Assembly: GCF_018861865.1 (NCBI RefSeq)
Contig: NZ_JAHLDV010000022.1
Coordinates: 1-50,023, forward strand
DNA length: 50,023 bases
Direction: 5' to 3'
Origin: Clostridium frigoris
GTDB taxonomy: Bacteria; Bacillota; Clostridia; Clostridiales; Clostridiaceae
The notes below the pieces were generated by a model, which was not told the DNA's origin, searched no databases, and saw nothing but the letters and a program-made list of their open reading frames with translations. This document shows positions 33,124 to 42,422 of the stretch, piece by piece; the first letter of the stretch is position 1, and each line of letters opens with the position of its first letter. The translations under genes and the position numbers were made by a program.

Positions 33124-36060
33124 TCATAATTTTGTAGTAAAATTTGTTTTATATTTTATTGCATTAATTTCTGTCAATGGCTTACTAAAAATATAGCCTT
33201 GTATTTTATCACATCCTTGACTTGTAAGTACTGACCTTTGAATTTCCGTTTCTACCCCTTCTGCAACAACTTTTAATCCCATCCTATGTGCAAGCATAAT
33301 AATAATAATATCAATAAAATTTTTATCCTTATTATTATTAGCAATATCATCCACAAATGACTTATCTATTTTTAGTACATTCATCGGCAATAAATTTAGA
33401 TATTTTAATGATGAATAACCTGTTCCAAAATCATCCATAGCAATACTTAGACCAAATTCTTTAAGCACATTAAGTTTTGCAATGTTAATATCAAATGATT
33501 CCATTAATGAGGTCTCAGTAATTTCGATTTCAATAAGATTTGGTGACACGCAACTTTTATTTATAATGTCTTTAACCGTATCAACAAATTCATATTGCAT
33601 AAATTCAATTGGTGAAATATTTACTGATACAACATATTTATCTTCATTTTTAATATTGATTTTATTACAGAAGTCGCAAGCTTGTTTAAGTACCCATCTT
33701 CCGAGTGGCACTATTGTGCCATTTTCTTCTGCAAGTTTTATAAATTTATCTGGTTGAACAAAACCATATTTGGGACTTATCCATCTTATTAATGCCTCAT
33801 AACCACAAAGCCTACCTGTTATTACATCAATTTGGGGTTGATAATATAATACAAATTCATTATTTTCTAATGCTTTTCTTATACTACTTTGTAGCAATAT
33901 TTTATTCATTATAACATCACTCATAACTTCATCAAAAAATTCATAACAATTTTTTCCTAATTCTTTTGCCTTATGTAATGCTGTATCCGCATTTTTAAGC
34001 AATCGCTGAACTGTATCCCCATCTTTTGGGAATATGGCTATTCCCATACTAATCGTTATATAAAATTCATTGTTTTCAATTATTAGCTTTTTTTCAAATA
34101 CTTTTAAAATTCTTTTTATATAATTACGAACGAAATCAAAATCACTAAGCTCCTTTATAAGAATTACATATTCATCACCGCTAACTTTAGATACAAACAC
34201 TTTCTCACTTTTTTCAAAGGTTTCTTTAAGTATTTTACTTATATAAATAAGTACATTATCCCCAGTTTCATGCCCAAAATATTCATTTATAAGACTAAAA
34301 TTGTCTATACCAATAAAAATAATTGCTCCACAAAGGGAATTCTTGCTACAATTTAATAATGCAATTTTTAATTTTTTATTTAAATATGCTCTATTAGGGA
34401 GACCGGTCAAAATATCATGATACGCTAGTTTTCTTATTTTAATATCTTGAAGTTTTCTCGCTGTTATATCAGTATGTGAACCTGCAATCCGCTCGATTAT
34501 ACCTTTATCATCACGCACTACTATACACTTTTCCACAAAATACCTATATTCTCCATTTTTCATTGTAATTCTATATTCACATGAATACTTTTCATGATTT
34601 GTTTCTTTAATTAATCTTTGATAATTTAAAAATATACCCTTATCATGAGGATGTATATGTTGAACCCAGTTTTTTATTTTCAAAAAGTCATTTTTTGAAA
34701 AACCATATTCTGTATACCAGCTATCAGTAAATAGTCTTATGTTTGTTAATAAATCAAAATCCCAAGTTCCCCCTGTACTTGCTTCACATATTAATCTATA
34801 ACTTTCCTTAACATGAACTAATTTTTCATCCTGAATTTGTATTTTTTCATATTGTGCCTTTAGCTGCAATGAGGACACTTCTAATTCCTCATAAGTTGAT
34901 CCAAGAGTAACATTTGCTTCAACTAAATCTTTTTCGGCCCTTTTTCTAATTTTGATACTTCTCAATAAATACACAATACAAAACATCATAATAACAAAAA
35001 CAATTAATAGTAACAATATATAGTTTTTATAATTATCGTAAAAAGTAACTTTTTTATTTAAAATTATGCTATCTGCTGGAAGTAACTTCTGATTTATATC
35101 AAATTTTTTTAACATGTTGTAATCAAATATATATTTATTAGGGCTTTTATCTATAATCGGTATGTCCTTAACTGAAGTTCCTGTTAGTATTTTCTGCACC
35201 ATTTGAGCTCCAACTTTACCCTGCGCAGTATGACTAACAACCTTTCCTCCTAAAAGACCACTTCCTATTCCGTGAAGATATAAATCAAATAAAGGCTGTT
35301 TACAATTATCATAAACAAGCTTAACTCCTGTTTCAAAATCAATTGGATTTCCATTTAAATCTCTAAACGCTGCTATAAAAATTACGATAGTATTATCATC
35401 TATATTTTTTAACTTATTCTTAAAATCATCGATAGTAAATTCACCTAAATTTATATCTGAAAATTTAAGATTAGGAAAATATTTTTTTTGACTATAAAAA
35501 CTCTTTACATCTTGAATACTAGTTTCAGTTGAGTCTCCTATTGCCAAAATGTTAGTGGCCTTAGGATTTATAATAGTTGCAACACTCAATGTATCTCTCG
35601 CAGAAACATCCTCTGCTACCCCTGTAACCAAATTTTTACTTTTTGAATTTAAGGCCTTTTGAATATCATTTACTCCAAAAAAAACAATTGGAATATCATT
35701 AAATAGTTCCTTTTGATATTTCATAGCAAAATCATATGCATTATCGTCTCCTACCATAATTGCATCGTATTTTTCAGGACTATTTTTAATTTTATAATTT
35801 AATAAATCATAAAAATTATTAATATTCTGCTCCTGATAAAATCTTTTGCTATCCATAAATTCTAAATCCAATATAGAATTTTTATCCGTTAAAACAGATT
35901 TAATTCCCTCTATTTGTTGAAAAAATACTGGGAAAGAAGAATTATAAGAACTTATAAACAGTATTCTATCTTTATGATCAACAGAAGCAAAAGTATTAAA
36001 TTGAAAACTATTAAAAATAATATATATTGCGAAAATCATTGTCATTATCCTCTTCTTCAT
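33124..36060 (-). CDS. Sensor with periplasmic-binding-like, PAS, GGDEF and EAL domains
   Basis: A 978-residue signalling protein. Signal 1-25, then an extracellular ABC-substrate-binding-like domain (about 30-335; SSYNSSFPVFFQQIEGIK, GDDNAYDFAM, VFFGVND are typical of PF04392-like sensors), membrane helix 347-367, coiled coil, PAS 420-535 (GGTWDFDL, PHDKGIF, EYRITMKNGEYRYF), GGDEF 540-708 with SGDEY at 627-631 in place of GGDEF, and EAL from about 718 with EALIRW at 755-760, DDFGTGYSSLKYL and QGYIFSKPL intact. The EAL domain looks active as a cyclic-di-GMP phosphodiesterase; the cyclase is doubtful. It would read an extracellular small molecule and lower cyclic-di-GMP. Single gene with its own terminator at 33055-33090. 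Confidence 0.93.
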   Translation of the reverse strand: MKKRIMTMIFAIYIIFNSFQFNTFASVDHKDRILFISSYNSSFPVFFQQIEGIKSVLTDKNSILDLEFMDSKRFYQEQNINNFYDLLNYKIKNSPEKYDAIMVGDDNAYDFAMKYQKELFNDIPIVFFGVNDIQKALNSKSKNLVTGVAEDVSARDTLSVATIINPKATNILAIGDSTETSIQDVKSFYSQKKYFPNLKFSDINLGEFTIDDFKNKLKNIDDNTIVIFIAAFRDLNGNPIDFETGVKLVYDNCKQPLFDLYLHGIGSGLLGGKVVSHTAQGKVGAQMVQKILTGTSVKDIPIIDKSPNKYIFDYNMLKKFDINQKLLPADSIILNKKVTFYDNYKNYILLLLIVFVIMMFCIVYLLRSIKIRKRAEKDLVEANVTLGSTYEELEVSSLQLKAQYEKIQIQDEKLVHVKESYRLICEASTGGTWDFDLLTNIRLFTDSWYTEYGFSKNDFLKIKNWVQHIHPHDKGIFLNYQRLIKETNHEKYSCEYRITMKNGEYRYFVEKCIVVRDDKGIIERIAGSHTDITARKLQDIKIRKLAYHDILTGLPNRAYLNKKLKIALLNCSKNSLCGAIIFIGIDNFSLINEYFGHETGDNVLIYISKILKETFEKSEKVFVSKVSGDEYVILIKELSDFDFVRNYIKRILKVFEKKLIIENNEFYITISMGIAIFPKDGDTVQRLLKNADTALHKAKELGKNCYEFFDEVMSDVIMNKILLQSSIRKALENNEFVLYYQPQIDVITGRLCGYEALIRWISPKYGFVQPDKFIKLAEENGTIVPLGRWVLKQACDFCNKINIKNEDKYVVSVNISPIEFMQYEFVDTVKDIINKSCVSPNLIEIEITETSLMESFDINIAKLNVLKEFGLSIAMDDFGTGYSSLKYLNLLPMNVLKIDKSFVDDIANNNKDKNFIDIIIIMLAHRMGLKVVAEGVETEIQRSVLTSQGCDKIQGYIFSKPLTEINAIKYKTNFTTKL

Positions 36061-36158
36061 CTCAAACCTCTTTTCATATGTTCTTTCTAATATTATACCA
36101 TTATTGTAATAAAGTTCCTATAAACAATTTCTCTCCCTACCATGTTATAGTGCTAGTT

Positions 36159-36629
36159 TTAATTATTTCTATTTTCTTTTTCTATGTTTAAAAGTTTTTC
36201 TTTCACATCTAACCCACCTGCATATCCAACCAATTTACCATTAGAACCAATAACACGATGACAAGGAATAAATATCAAAATCGGATTTTTATTATTTGCC
36301 ATTCCTACCGCACGAGCTGCTTTTATATTACCAATATTTTTTGCTATATCCTTATAGCTGTTAGTTTTACCATATGGGATTTCTCGAAGTGCATGCCACA
36401 CCTTTTGCTGAAATTCGGTACCACTAGGTGCAAGTGGTAAATCAAATACTTTTCTTTTTCCTGAAAAATATTCTTGAAGTTGTCTATTTGCTCCCTTTAG
36501 CAAGACGGTTTCGTTAATATTTGTACCTTTAGGCATTTTTTCAATAAAATTCATTTGGGTAATAGCAAAGCCATTCTCAATAATTCCTATTTTACCAATT
36601 ATTGTTTCATAATAAAATATATTATTAAT
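36159..36629 (-). CDS. ogt: Methylated-DNA--protein-cysteine methyltransferase, ATT start
   Basis: The C-terminal 100 residues are a complete Ogt: RAVGMANNKNP and IPCHRVIGSNGKLVGYAGG with the acceptor cysteine. It transfers the methyl of O6-methylguanine to itself in repair. The first ATG (36554) gives only 131 residues and has no ribosome site. In the same frame the code continues upstream as NNIFYYETIIGKIGIIENGFAITQ, a normal Ogt N-terminal strand region, to an ATT codon at 36627-36629 preceded by agaggtgg four bases away. With that start the length is 156, normal for Ogt. ATT initiation is rare but known for infC in Escherichia coli. The alternative is that an ATG has mutated to ATT. Confidence 0.82.
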   Translation of the reverse strand: MNNIFYYETIIGKIGIIENGFAITQMNFIEKMPKGTNINETVLLKGANRQLQEYFSGKRKVFDLPLAPSGTEFQQKVWHALREIPYGKTNSYKDIAKNIGNIKAARAVGMANNKNPILIFIPCHRVIGSNGKLVGYAGGLDVKEKLLNIEKENRNN

Positions 36630-36847
36630 ATTACCACCTCTAATTTTAGTTTCTATATAATATATCTTACTCTATTCTTTTGTACCTGTCTTCATTGAAT
36701 GTTATTTTAATATTTTATATATTAAGAATACCTATGGTGATTGCAATACACAAAATAATTAATTATCAATATAACAACTGTTCTTAGTAACAAAGCAATT
36801 TTACTTACATAATATATGTTGAAAACTATTTTTAATGGAGGATATAT

Positions 36848-37678
36848 ATGTACCAGTACCCTTATTTTTATAATATGATGCTATTAAATAGATATATACA
36901 GATAAACAATAACATAAATCTTGTTTTAGATTCTCAAAATTACTATAATATTCCTAAAAATTTTCGTAAGTCGTCTACTTTATTAAATACCCAAAACAAT
37001 AAGGATTTAAATCTTAGTGGATTAAACACATTAAACATTTCTGGTAGTCAACAATTTTCAGAATATAATCTGCCTATAGTAATAAAAAGTATAAACACCT
37101 TATTACCAATTACTATCATTGATTTAAGACAAGAATCACACGGATTTATTAATGGATTACCTATTAGCTTTGCTAATGCGAAAAATGATGCCAACGTAGG
37201 ACTAACTAAAAATAAAGTTTTACTTGATGAATACAATAAACTAAGTAATATAAGACTAAATGTTCCACTTACATTTTATAATCATAAAAATATAACTATA
37301 GTTCCAACGAAAGTTGAGGATGAACAACATCTTGTTAATTCTAAATCATTATCATATAACCGCATCACAGTTACTGATGGTAAAATACCTAATGATGATA
37401 TGGTTGATTACTTTGTAAAGCTTGTACTTTCACAGCCTAAAAACAGTTGGTTTCATTTTCACTGTAAACAAGGTATTGGAAGGACCACTACCTTCATGAT
37501 TATGTATGATATGATTAAGAATTCAGGCAACGTTTCAGCCAATGATATTATAGAGAGACAATTATTACTAGCAAATTTTGATGACAGTCATATCAAGTCT
37601 TTTAATAATAATGAAAGAACTAACTTTTTAAATAATTTTTATAAATACTGCAAGGAAAATATCAATGAGTTTTATTAA
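36848..37678 (+). CDS. PTP-like phytase / inositol-polyphosphate phosphatase
   Basis: A 276-residue cysteine phosphatase. The P-loop FHFHCKQGIGRTTTFMIMYDM has the HCxxGxxRTT motif with Cys206 and Arg212. The preceding TDGKIP near 176-181 supplies the general acid (Asp177), and DLRQESHGF near 92-100 is the conserved entry segment of PTP-like phytases. This family removes phosphates from inositol hexakisphosphate or similar. Secreted relatives have a signal peptide; none is clear here, so it may be cytosolic or in the spore. The start is aided by aatggagga. It overlaps the next gene (GxGYxYP protein) by 14 bases, a strong sign of a joint role. Confidence 0.85.
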   Translation: MYQYPYFYNMMLLNRYIQINNNINLVLDSQNYYNIPKNFRKSSTLLNTQNNKDLNLSGLNTLNISGSQQFSEYNLPIVIKSINTLLPITIIDLRQESHGFINGLPISFANAKNDANVGLTKNKVLLDEYNKLSNIRLNVPLTFYNHKNITIVPTKVEDEQHLVNSKSLSYNRITVTDGKIPNDDMVDYFVKLVLSQPKNSWFHFHCKQGIGRTTTFMIMYDMIKNSGNVSANDIIERQLLLANFDDSHIKSFNNNERTNFLNNFYKYCKENINEFY

Positions 37679-39215
37679 ATGGAGTGACTTTAGAAAAGCT
37701 CTAGATGCTAATAATTATATTAAAAACCCCATAACTGCAACTTACTTATATGTTATATCTCAAAATACAATGACACTAGCTGAGGCAGCGATGATAGCTA
37801 CTCTTCAAGGACTTGTTAATAAACAATCACCTATTCAAATATATACACTTAGTTCCTCACAACCTGATTATCAAATATGGCTTGATAATTTGAAAGAAAG
37901 TTATAGGGTTTCCTACGAAAATGTATCAAACCCATGGCACTTATTAGATATATTTAAAGATTATATTGAAGGATATGTACTCTATAATAAATCACTAAAT
38001 GATCCTTCAATAAATAATGCTTGTTCTCTTGCCTCATTAACTAATTGCATAGCGATTGATGAAACTATCCAAGATAAAGCTGAGATTTACGGGATAACAA
38101 AAATTATAGGAGACTGCAGAAATACAGATGAAAACTGGGCCTTTGATAATTTATGGAATTCTGGACTAAATCACTCCATAGTAATACAATTATCGCCTGG
38201 TAATTCTTCCGCCTTAAGAGACTATGGCATAATGACGAAATCTCTAATATTTTATGAAGATAAAATTGATGTTACAGCTCTTCGAGATAAAATATTTTCA
38301 GCCATGGATAAAGACTCCCTTTGCCTGGGTTGGGGACCAGATGAATTTATTAATGTAAGTACAGCTTCAAAATATGGTGTTAGTATAGTTGCTGCAGATT
38401 GGTCTTATAATTTAACTGTGTTAAGTTCATTTCCTTCATTACCTATAAATCAAAAAACTTTATTACCAATGCCAATTAAAGAAAATGTTCATAATGTAAC
38501 CTTTATAATGTCTGATGGAGATAATCAGCAGTGGAACCTTGGAACTAATTATAGTTCTCACAAATGGTATGGTTCTCCCTATAAAGGAAAATTCAATTTG
38601 GGTTGGTCATTAAGCCCTTCCTTATATTATCTTGCCCCTACAGTATTTAAACTATATTATGAAAGTGCAGCGCATGGATCTACCAACGACTATTTTTTAG
38701 TACCGCCCTCTGGAAATGGCTACATGTACCCAAGTAAATTTGATAAGAAATCACTATATATATATATTAATAGATTAAATGATTATATGGAAAATGTAGA
38801 TGAGAAGTATGTAGCAATTATCGATGACTCTTCTTTTTATAATAAGGATCTTTGGGATAAATTTACTATAAAACCTAATATACAAGGATTATTTTATCTT
38901 GATTATCATAAACATGACAATTACCACGGTGAAATTAATTGGTCAAATAATAAACCAATAGTGTCATGTAGAGATTTACTTTGGGATAATATTGAAAGTG
39001 AAGATGATCTTATAAAAAATATTAATCAACGAGTTGATTCTAATCAAGTAAATATTAGTAATTATAATAGTTACACTTTTGTTTATGTTCATGCTTGGAG
39101 CAAAGATCTTAGCAATATTGAAAAGGTTATTAATAAATTAAAAGAAAATCCTAAAGTGGCAATAGTAACCCCTGAAACATTTATGAAATTGATAGAAAAG
39201 AATGTTAAAGATTAG
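37665..39215 (+). CDS. GxGYxYP-family protein (putative glycoside hydrolase)
   Basis: A 516-residue protein of the GxGYxYP family, named for GNGYMYPSKF near 348-357. The family is thought to have a TIM-barrel-type catalytic region and N-terminal domains, and it is predicted to act on carbohydrates in Bacteroidetes and Firmicutes. Here MSDGDNQQW near 281-289, GWSLSPSL near 305, and VHAWSKD near 477 match it. There is no signal peptide at the start, unlike secreted relatives. Its start codon lies inside the end of the phytase gene, so both are translated from one message. A terminator follows at 39276-39298. The substrate is unknown, perhaps an inositol-containing glycan. Confidence 0.82.
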   Translation: MSFIKWSDFRKALDANNYIKNPITATYLYVISQNTMTLAEAAMIATLQGLVNKQSPIQIYTLSSSQPDYQIWLDNLKESYRVSYENVSNPWHLLDIFKDYIEGYVLYNKSLNDPSINNACSLASLTNCIAIDETIQDKAEIYGITKIIGDCRNTDENWAFDNLWNSGLNHSIVIQLSPGNSSALRDYGIMTKSLIFYEDKIDVTALRDKIFSAMDKDSLCLGWGPDEFINVSTASKYGVSIVAADWSYNLTVLSSFPSLPINQKTLLPMPIKENVHNVTFIMSDGDNQQWNLGTNYSSHKWYGSPYKGKFNLGWSLSPSLYYLAPTVFKLYYESAAHGSTNDYFLVPPSGNGYMYPSKFDKKSLYIYINRLNDYMENVDEKYVAIIDDSSFYNKDLWDKFTIKPNIQGLFYLDYHKHDNYHGEINWSNNKPIVSCRDLLWDNIESEDDLIKNINQRVDSNQVNISNYNSYTFVYVHAWSKDLSNIEKVINKLKENPKVAIVTPETFMKLIEKNVKD

Positions 39216-39275
39216 GTATTCTAATGATTGTAGATATTTTCATCTGCTTAATCTAAAATTATAGAATAAAAGGCC

Positions 39276-39298
39276 AGGACGTAACGTCCTAGCTTTTT
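39276..39298 (+). terminator. Terminator of the phytase-GxGYxYP operon
   Basis: A 6-bp GC stem aggacg/cgtcct with a 3-base loop, extendable with gcc/agc, is followed by five T. Confidence 0.8.
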
Positions 39299-39405
39299 AC
39301 TCATTAATTTGTTGTTAACTTAACAATTTTATATCTTTATAAATTTAATTTTATAAAAATTCTTACAACACATATGTAAAAATTATTATTAATATTAATG
39401 TTCTA

Positions 39406-39612
39406 TTAATATTGAGGTTCTTGACTTTGAATATATTTTTGTCTTCCTTTTAAAGTATCCATAACAGAATCAAGTTGTACTGCTATTTGTTCAAAATCAT
39501 TTTTTGCTGTCACATCCTCTGTTTCTAGAGAAAAAGTCTTCATTGTAGCAGAAGCGCTTTGTATTCCAGCAATCGCTTGTTGCATTTGAGTTCCTACGGT
39601 CATTGTTTTCAC
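39406..39612 (-). CDS. DUF1657 small protein (spore operon, distal)
   Basis: A 68-residue alpha-helical protein with GTQMQQAIAGIQSASATMKTFSLETEDVTAKNDFEQIAVQLDSVMDTLKGRQKYIQSQEPQY (key parts TFSLETED and LKGRQKYI). It is a member of the DUF1657 family found in SpoVA-type operons of spore formers. The second family member lies at 42423-42629, and the tail of the DUF421 gene is a third copy. It is the last gene in a six-gene spore operon, 68 bases after spoVAE. Confidence 0.85.
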   Translation of the reverse strand: MKTMTVGTQMQQAIAGIQSASATMKTFSLETEDVTAKNDFEQIAVQLDSVMDTLKGRQKYIQSQEPQY

Positions 39613-39680
39613 CTCCTTTAAATATCTTCTAAGATATTTAAAGCTCTATGAGAGATGGCTAACCGCTCTTCAAGCGACGA

Positions 39681-40034
39681 TTATCCCTTTGGTTTGAATA
39701 ATATTGCGCCAATAAAGCCAAAAATTATTGCAGCAGATATTCCCGAGCTCGCCGCCTTAAAAATGCCTGTAAATATCCCTATAAATCCCGTTTGCTCAGC
39801 ATCTATTAAGGCTCCTGATACAAGCGTGTTTCCAAAGCTACTTATTGGTACAAATGCACCTGCACCTGCTATTTTAACCAAGGGATCATATAGTCCAAGC
39901 CCTCCTAAAATCGCTCCTATTACAACTAAAGTACATGTAGTATGTGCAGGTGTAATCTTTAAAATATCCATTATAAGTTGGCCAATAACACAAATTAAAC
40001 CACCTACTACAAAAGCTAAAATAAATTTTTCCAT
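39681..40034 (-). CDS. spoVAE: Stage V sporulation protein AE (SpoVAE b type)
   Basis: A 117-residue membrane protein with three hydrophobic segments and the family core GGLGLYDPLVKIAGAGAFVPISSFGNTLVSGALIDAEQTG (about residues 44-83). It is part of the inner-membrane channel that moves Ca-dipicolinate into the developing spore and out at germination. Start is the ATG at 40034, with aaggtg upstream, giving the family length; the longer frame begins in the ribosome site. It overlaps no neighbour and follows spoVAD by 22 bases. Confidence 0.92.
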   Translation of the reverse strand: MEKFILAFVVGGLICVIGQLIMDILKITPAHTTCTLVVIGAILGGLGLYDPLVKIAGAGAFVPISSFGNTLVSGALIDAEQTGFIGIFTGIFKAASSGISAAIIFGFIGAILFKPKG

Positions 40035-40056
40035 AAATAAACTCACACCTTTTTTT

Positions 40057-41057
40057 TTACATTTCTATAGAAACTGCATGAGCAATGCAAGGTATGCTTT
40101 CCTTTTGTTGATAGGATATCAGAGACATTAATGCACCTGTTGCAACAATTAATATTCTCTTTAATTCCCCTCTACGCATACGGTTAAGAAAGTGCCCATA
40201 AGTTACTGTAGCCGAGCATCCACATCCACTACCACCCGAAAAAACTGGTTGATTTTTTTTATATATTAAAAATCCGCAATCTGTAAATATATTACCCGGC
40301 ATATCAATGCCATGATCTTTTAATAAACTAATTGCAATTTCATGTCCTACTTTGCCTAAATCACCAGTAGCAATTAAATCATAATAGGAGGCATCAATAT
40401 TTAGATCTCGAAAATGTGCCTCTATAGTATCTACTGCTGCTGGTGCCATAGCCGCTCCCATGTTAAAAGGATCTGATATACCCATATCTATTACTCTTCC
40501 CATTGTAGCAGAAGTGACTTTAGGACCAATTCCTTCGCAGCAAAGCACTGCAGCTCCAGCCCCAGTTACTGTCCATTGAGCAGTAGGAGGTTTTTGACCA
40601 CCATATTCTGTAGGATATCTATATTGTTTTTCTGCAGTTGCATTATGACTACTTGCAGATGCCATAACATATTTAGCTGACTTACTATCTATTAATTGAG
40701 CAGCTAATGCTAACCCTTGCATTGAACTAGAACAAGCACCAAAAATCCCTAAATAGGGTATCCCCAAACTCCTCGCCGCAAAACTACTAGATGTAATCTG
40801 ATTCATCAAATCACCACTTATAAAAAAATTTATATCTTCTTTTTTATACTTGATTTTTCTATTGCCCTTGCACAAGCGTGTTCAAGCATAACCTTTTCAG
40901 CTTTTTCAAAACTATCCTGTCCAACCCATAAATCCTCATGAATTATATCAAAATCATTTGCTAAGGCTCCATTGCCCTCAAATGGGCCCCCAACTGCTGC
41001 TGAACCCAGTATTGTAGGTTTAGAATTATATATCCATGATTGATGTCCTTTAAGCAC
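40057..41057 (-). pseudogene. spoVAD: spoVAD with a one-base frameshift (A7 to A6)
   Basis: SpoVAD is a thiolase-like cytosolic-face protein that binds dipicolinic acid. The first part (41057-40830) reads SWIYNSKPTILGSAAVGGPFEGNGALANDFDIIHEDLWVGQDSFEKAEKVMLEHACARAIEKSS and runs to a stop. The rest (40875-40057) begins in another frame with KKEDINFFISGDLMNQITSSSFAARSLGIPYLGIFGACSSSM. Joining needs one extra A in the A6 run (T6 on plus, 40840-40845), after which frames meet exactly at the expected LKKEDIDFF-type site. The active-site-like Cys in FGACSSSM and HGIDMPG are kept. Without the missing base the protein would be about 75 residues. Sequencing error, phase variation, or slippage are all possible. 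Confidence 0.85.
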
Positions 41058-41537
41058 CTACATCACCCCCAACCATTTTATTGTAATTTTTATAGTAGCA
41101 ACCACAAAAGCAGAAAAGACTCCAAAAACAATAATTGCTCCAGCTAACCTAAACATGTTTCCAGCTACACCAAGAACAAAACCTTCACTTCTATGCTCTA
41201 TTGAAGCTGAGGCTATTGAATTTGCAAATCCTGTAATTGGAACAGCAGATCCAGCTCCAGCCCATTGTCCAAGATGGTCATAAATCCCAAGTCCAGTAAG
41301 TAGGGCCGCAACAAAAATTAAAACAACTAAAGTTGGCCCAACTGACGTTTTTTCATTAAAATTAAAATAAGTAATAAAAATCAATTGCAACCCTTGGCCA
41401 ATAGTGCATATAATTCCACCTACAAAAAAAGCTTTAATACAATTTTTTAAAATAGGTCTTTTGGGTTCTATGCTTTTTACGAGCTTATCATATTTTTGTT
41501 GAACTGGTGTTAGTTTTTTCTTTTTCATATTAGACAT
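41058..41537 (-). CDS. spoVAC: Stage V sporulation protein AC (SpoVAC)
   Basis: A 159-residue membrane protein with about four hydrophobic segments, and the conserved core GLGIYDHLGQWAGAGSAVPITGFANSIASASIEHRSEGF (about residues 82-120). SpoVAC forms a mechanosensitive channel in the spore inner membrane with SpoVAD and SpoVAE for dipicolinate movement. Its stop directly precedes the GTG start of spoVAD, so both are coupled. Start ATG has agagggtg before it. Confidence 0.93.
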   Translation of the reverse strand: MSNMKKKKLTPVQQKYDKLVKSIEPKRPILKNCIKAFFVGGIICTIGQGLQLIFITYFNFNEKTSVGPTLVVLIFVAALLTGLGIYDHLGQWAGAGSAVPITGFANSIASASIEHRSEGFVLGVAGNMFRLAGAIIVFGVFSAFVVATIKITIKWLGVM

Positions 41538-41548
41538 TATTTCACCCT

Positions 41549-42409
41549 CTAACGTAATAAATATGGTTCTAATTTTTTCATAACATTATCTAATTCTTTT
41601 GCATTTCTTAAATACATAGATTTTGCTGATTCATTTTTCGTTTCTAATGCAAAAGACACAAGGTCAGCCTGACTTTTTTGGATACTAGCATATAACATCT
41701 CTTTAATCTGCGATTTTGGCACTTGTACCACGTCATCAAAGAGGTCCAAATATAAATCACCAGAAGAATCTACCTGACCTATAAATACATTTTCAAGTAC
41801 TACTCCTTTATTTTCTAGCTCAGTTTTAAGCCAATTTCGATTAAGTCCACTATTGGTAAGTCCTTCGTTTAATATATTTCCATCTAAGATAACTGTCTGC
41901 GGTTCCACCTTTGATGCAACTTTTATTCCTAAGTCATAAGAGGTAACCGGGGTTTTATCAGCTTTTAAACTAACATTTATATCTCCTGTTGTTTCCATAA
42001 CCGCAAACTCAACATCCGCTAAATTAAATGATTTTTTTGAACGTAACTCTTGTAGAAACTCTTGTCCAGTCATTCTCTCTTTAGCTAAGTTGTCTTCCAT
42101 AACCTTGCCTTCTTTAATTAATACTCTTTCCTTACCATTTATTATGTTGTAAATCCATTTGCTTTTCATTGAAGCGTAATCTAAAATAATAGGCATCAGT
42201 GACCAAACAGCTAATGATACTAGTCCAAAATAGATATTTGATATAATGTCTAATGAAATTAAAGTTACAATAAGAGCAATAACTACATATGAAATAAACT
42301 CAAATGGTGTAACTTTAGATAAGTTTCTTTTTTTCATAAATCTTGTAACAACTAATGTTAAAAAAAATAATAATATTGAATTGAATAATATTATAAGCCA
42401 ACTATTCAT
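41549..42409 (-). CDS. DUF421 membrane protein with C-terminal DUF1657 copy (2Duf type)
   Basis: A 286-residue protein. The N-terminus has three membrane helices (about 5-19, 39-56, 60-77) and a YetF/YcaP-type (DUF421) cytosolic domain (about 80-235, RVLIKEGKVMEDNLAKERMTGQEFLQELR). The last 50 residues (SIQKSQADLVSFALETKNESAKSMYLRNAKELDNVMKKLEPYL) align with the stand-alone DUF1657 proteins of this operon (SFALETK against TFSLETE). DUF421-DUF1657 fusions (2Duf) of Bacillus spoVA-2mob operons lower spore membrane permeability and raise heat resistance. The context, next to spoVAC/D/E, matches that operon. Confidence 0.82.
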   Translation of the reverse strand: MNSWLIILFNSILLFFLTLVVTRFMKKRNLSKVTPFEFISYVVIALIVTLISLDIISNIYFGLVSLAVWSLMPIILDYASMKSKWIYNIINGKERVLIKEGKVMEDNLAKERMTGQEFLQELRSKKSFNLADVEFAVMETTGDINVSLKADKTPVTSYDLGIKVASKVEPQTVILDGNILNEGLTNSGLNRNWLKTELENKGVVLENVFIGQVDSSGDLYLDLFDDVVQVPKSQIKEMLYASIQKSQADLVSFALETKNESAKSMYLRNAKELDNVMKKLEPYLLR

Positions 42410-42422
42410 TATTTCACCTCAC

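Noticed and set aside
33124-36060. Bifunctional cyclase and phosphodiesterase activity
   Set aside because: EAL motifs intact, but SGDEY is not the canonical GGDEF; cyclase activity not claimed.
39655-40131. 158-residue plus-strand frame across spoVAE and spoVAD
   Set aside because: Antisense shadow of conserved SpoVA proteins.
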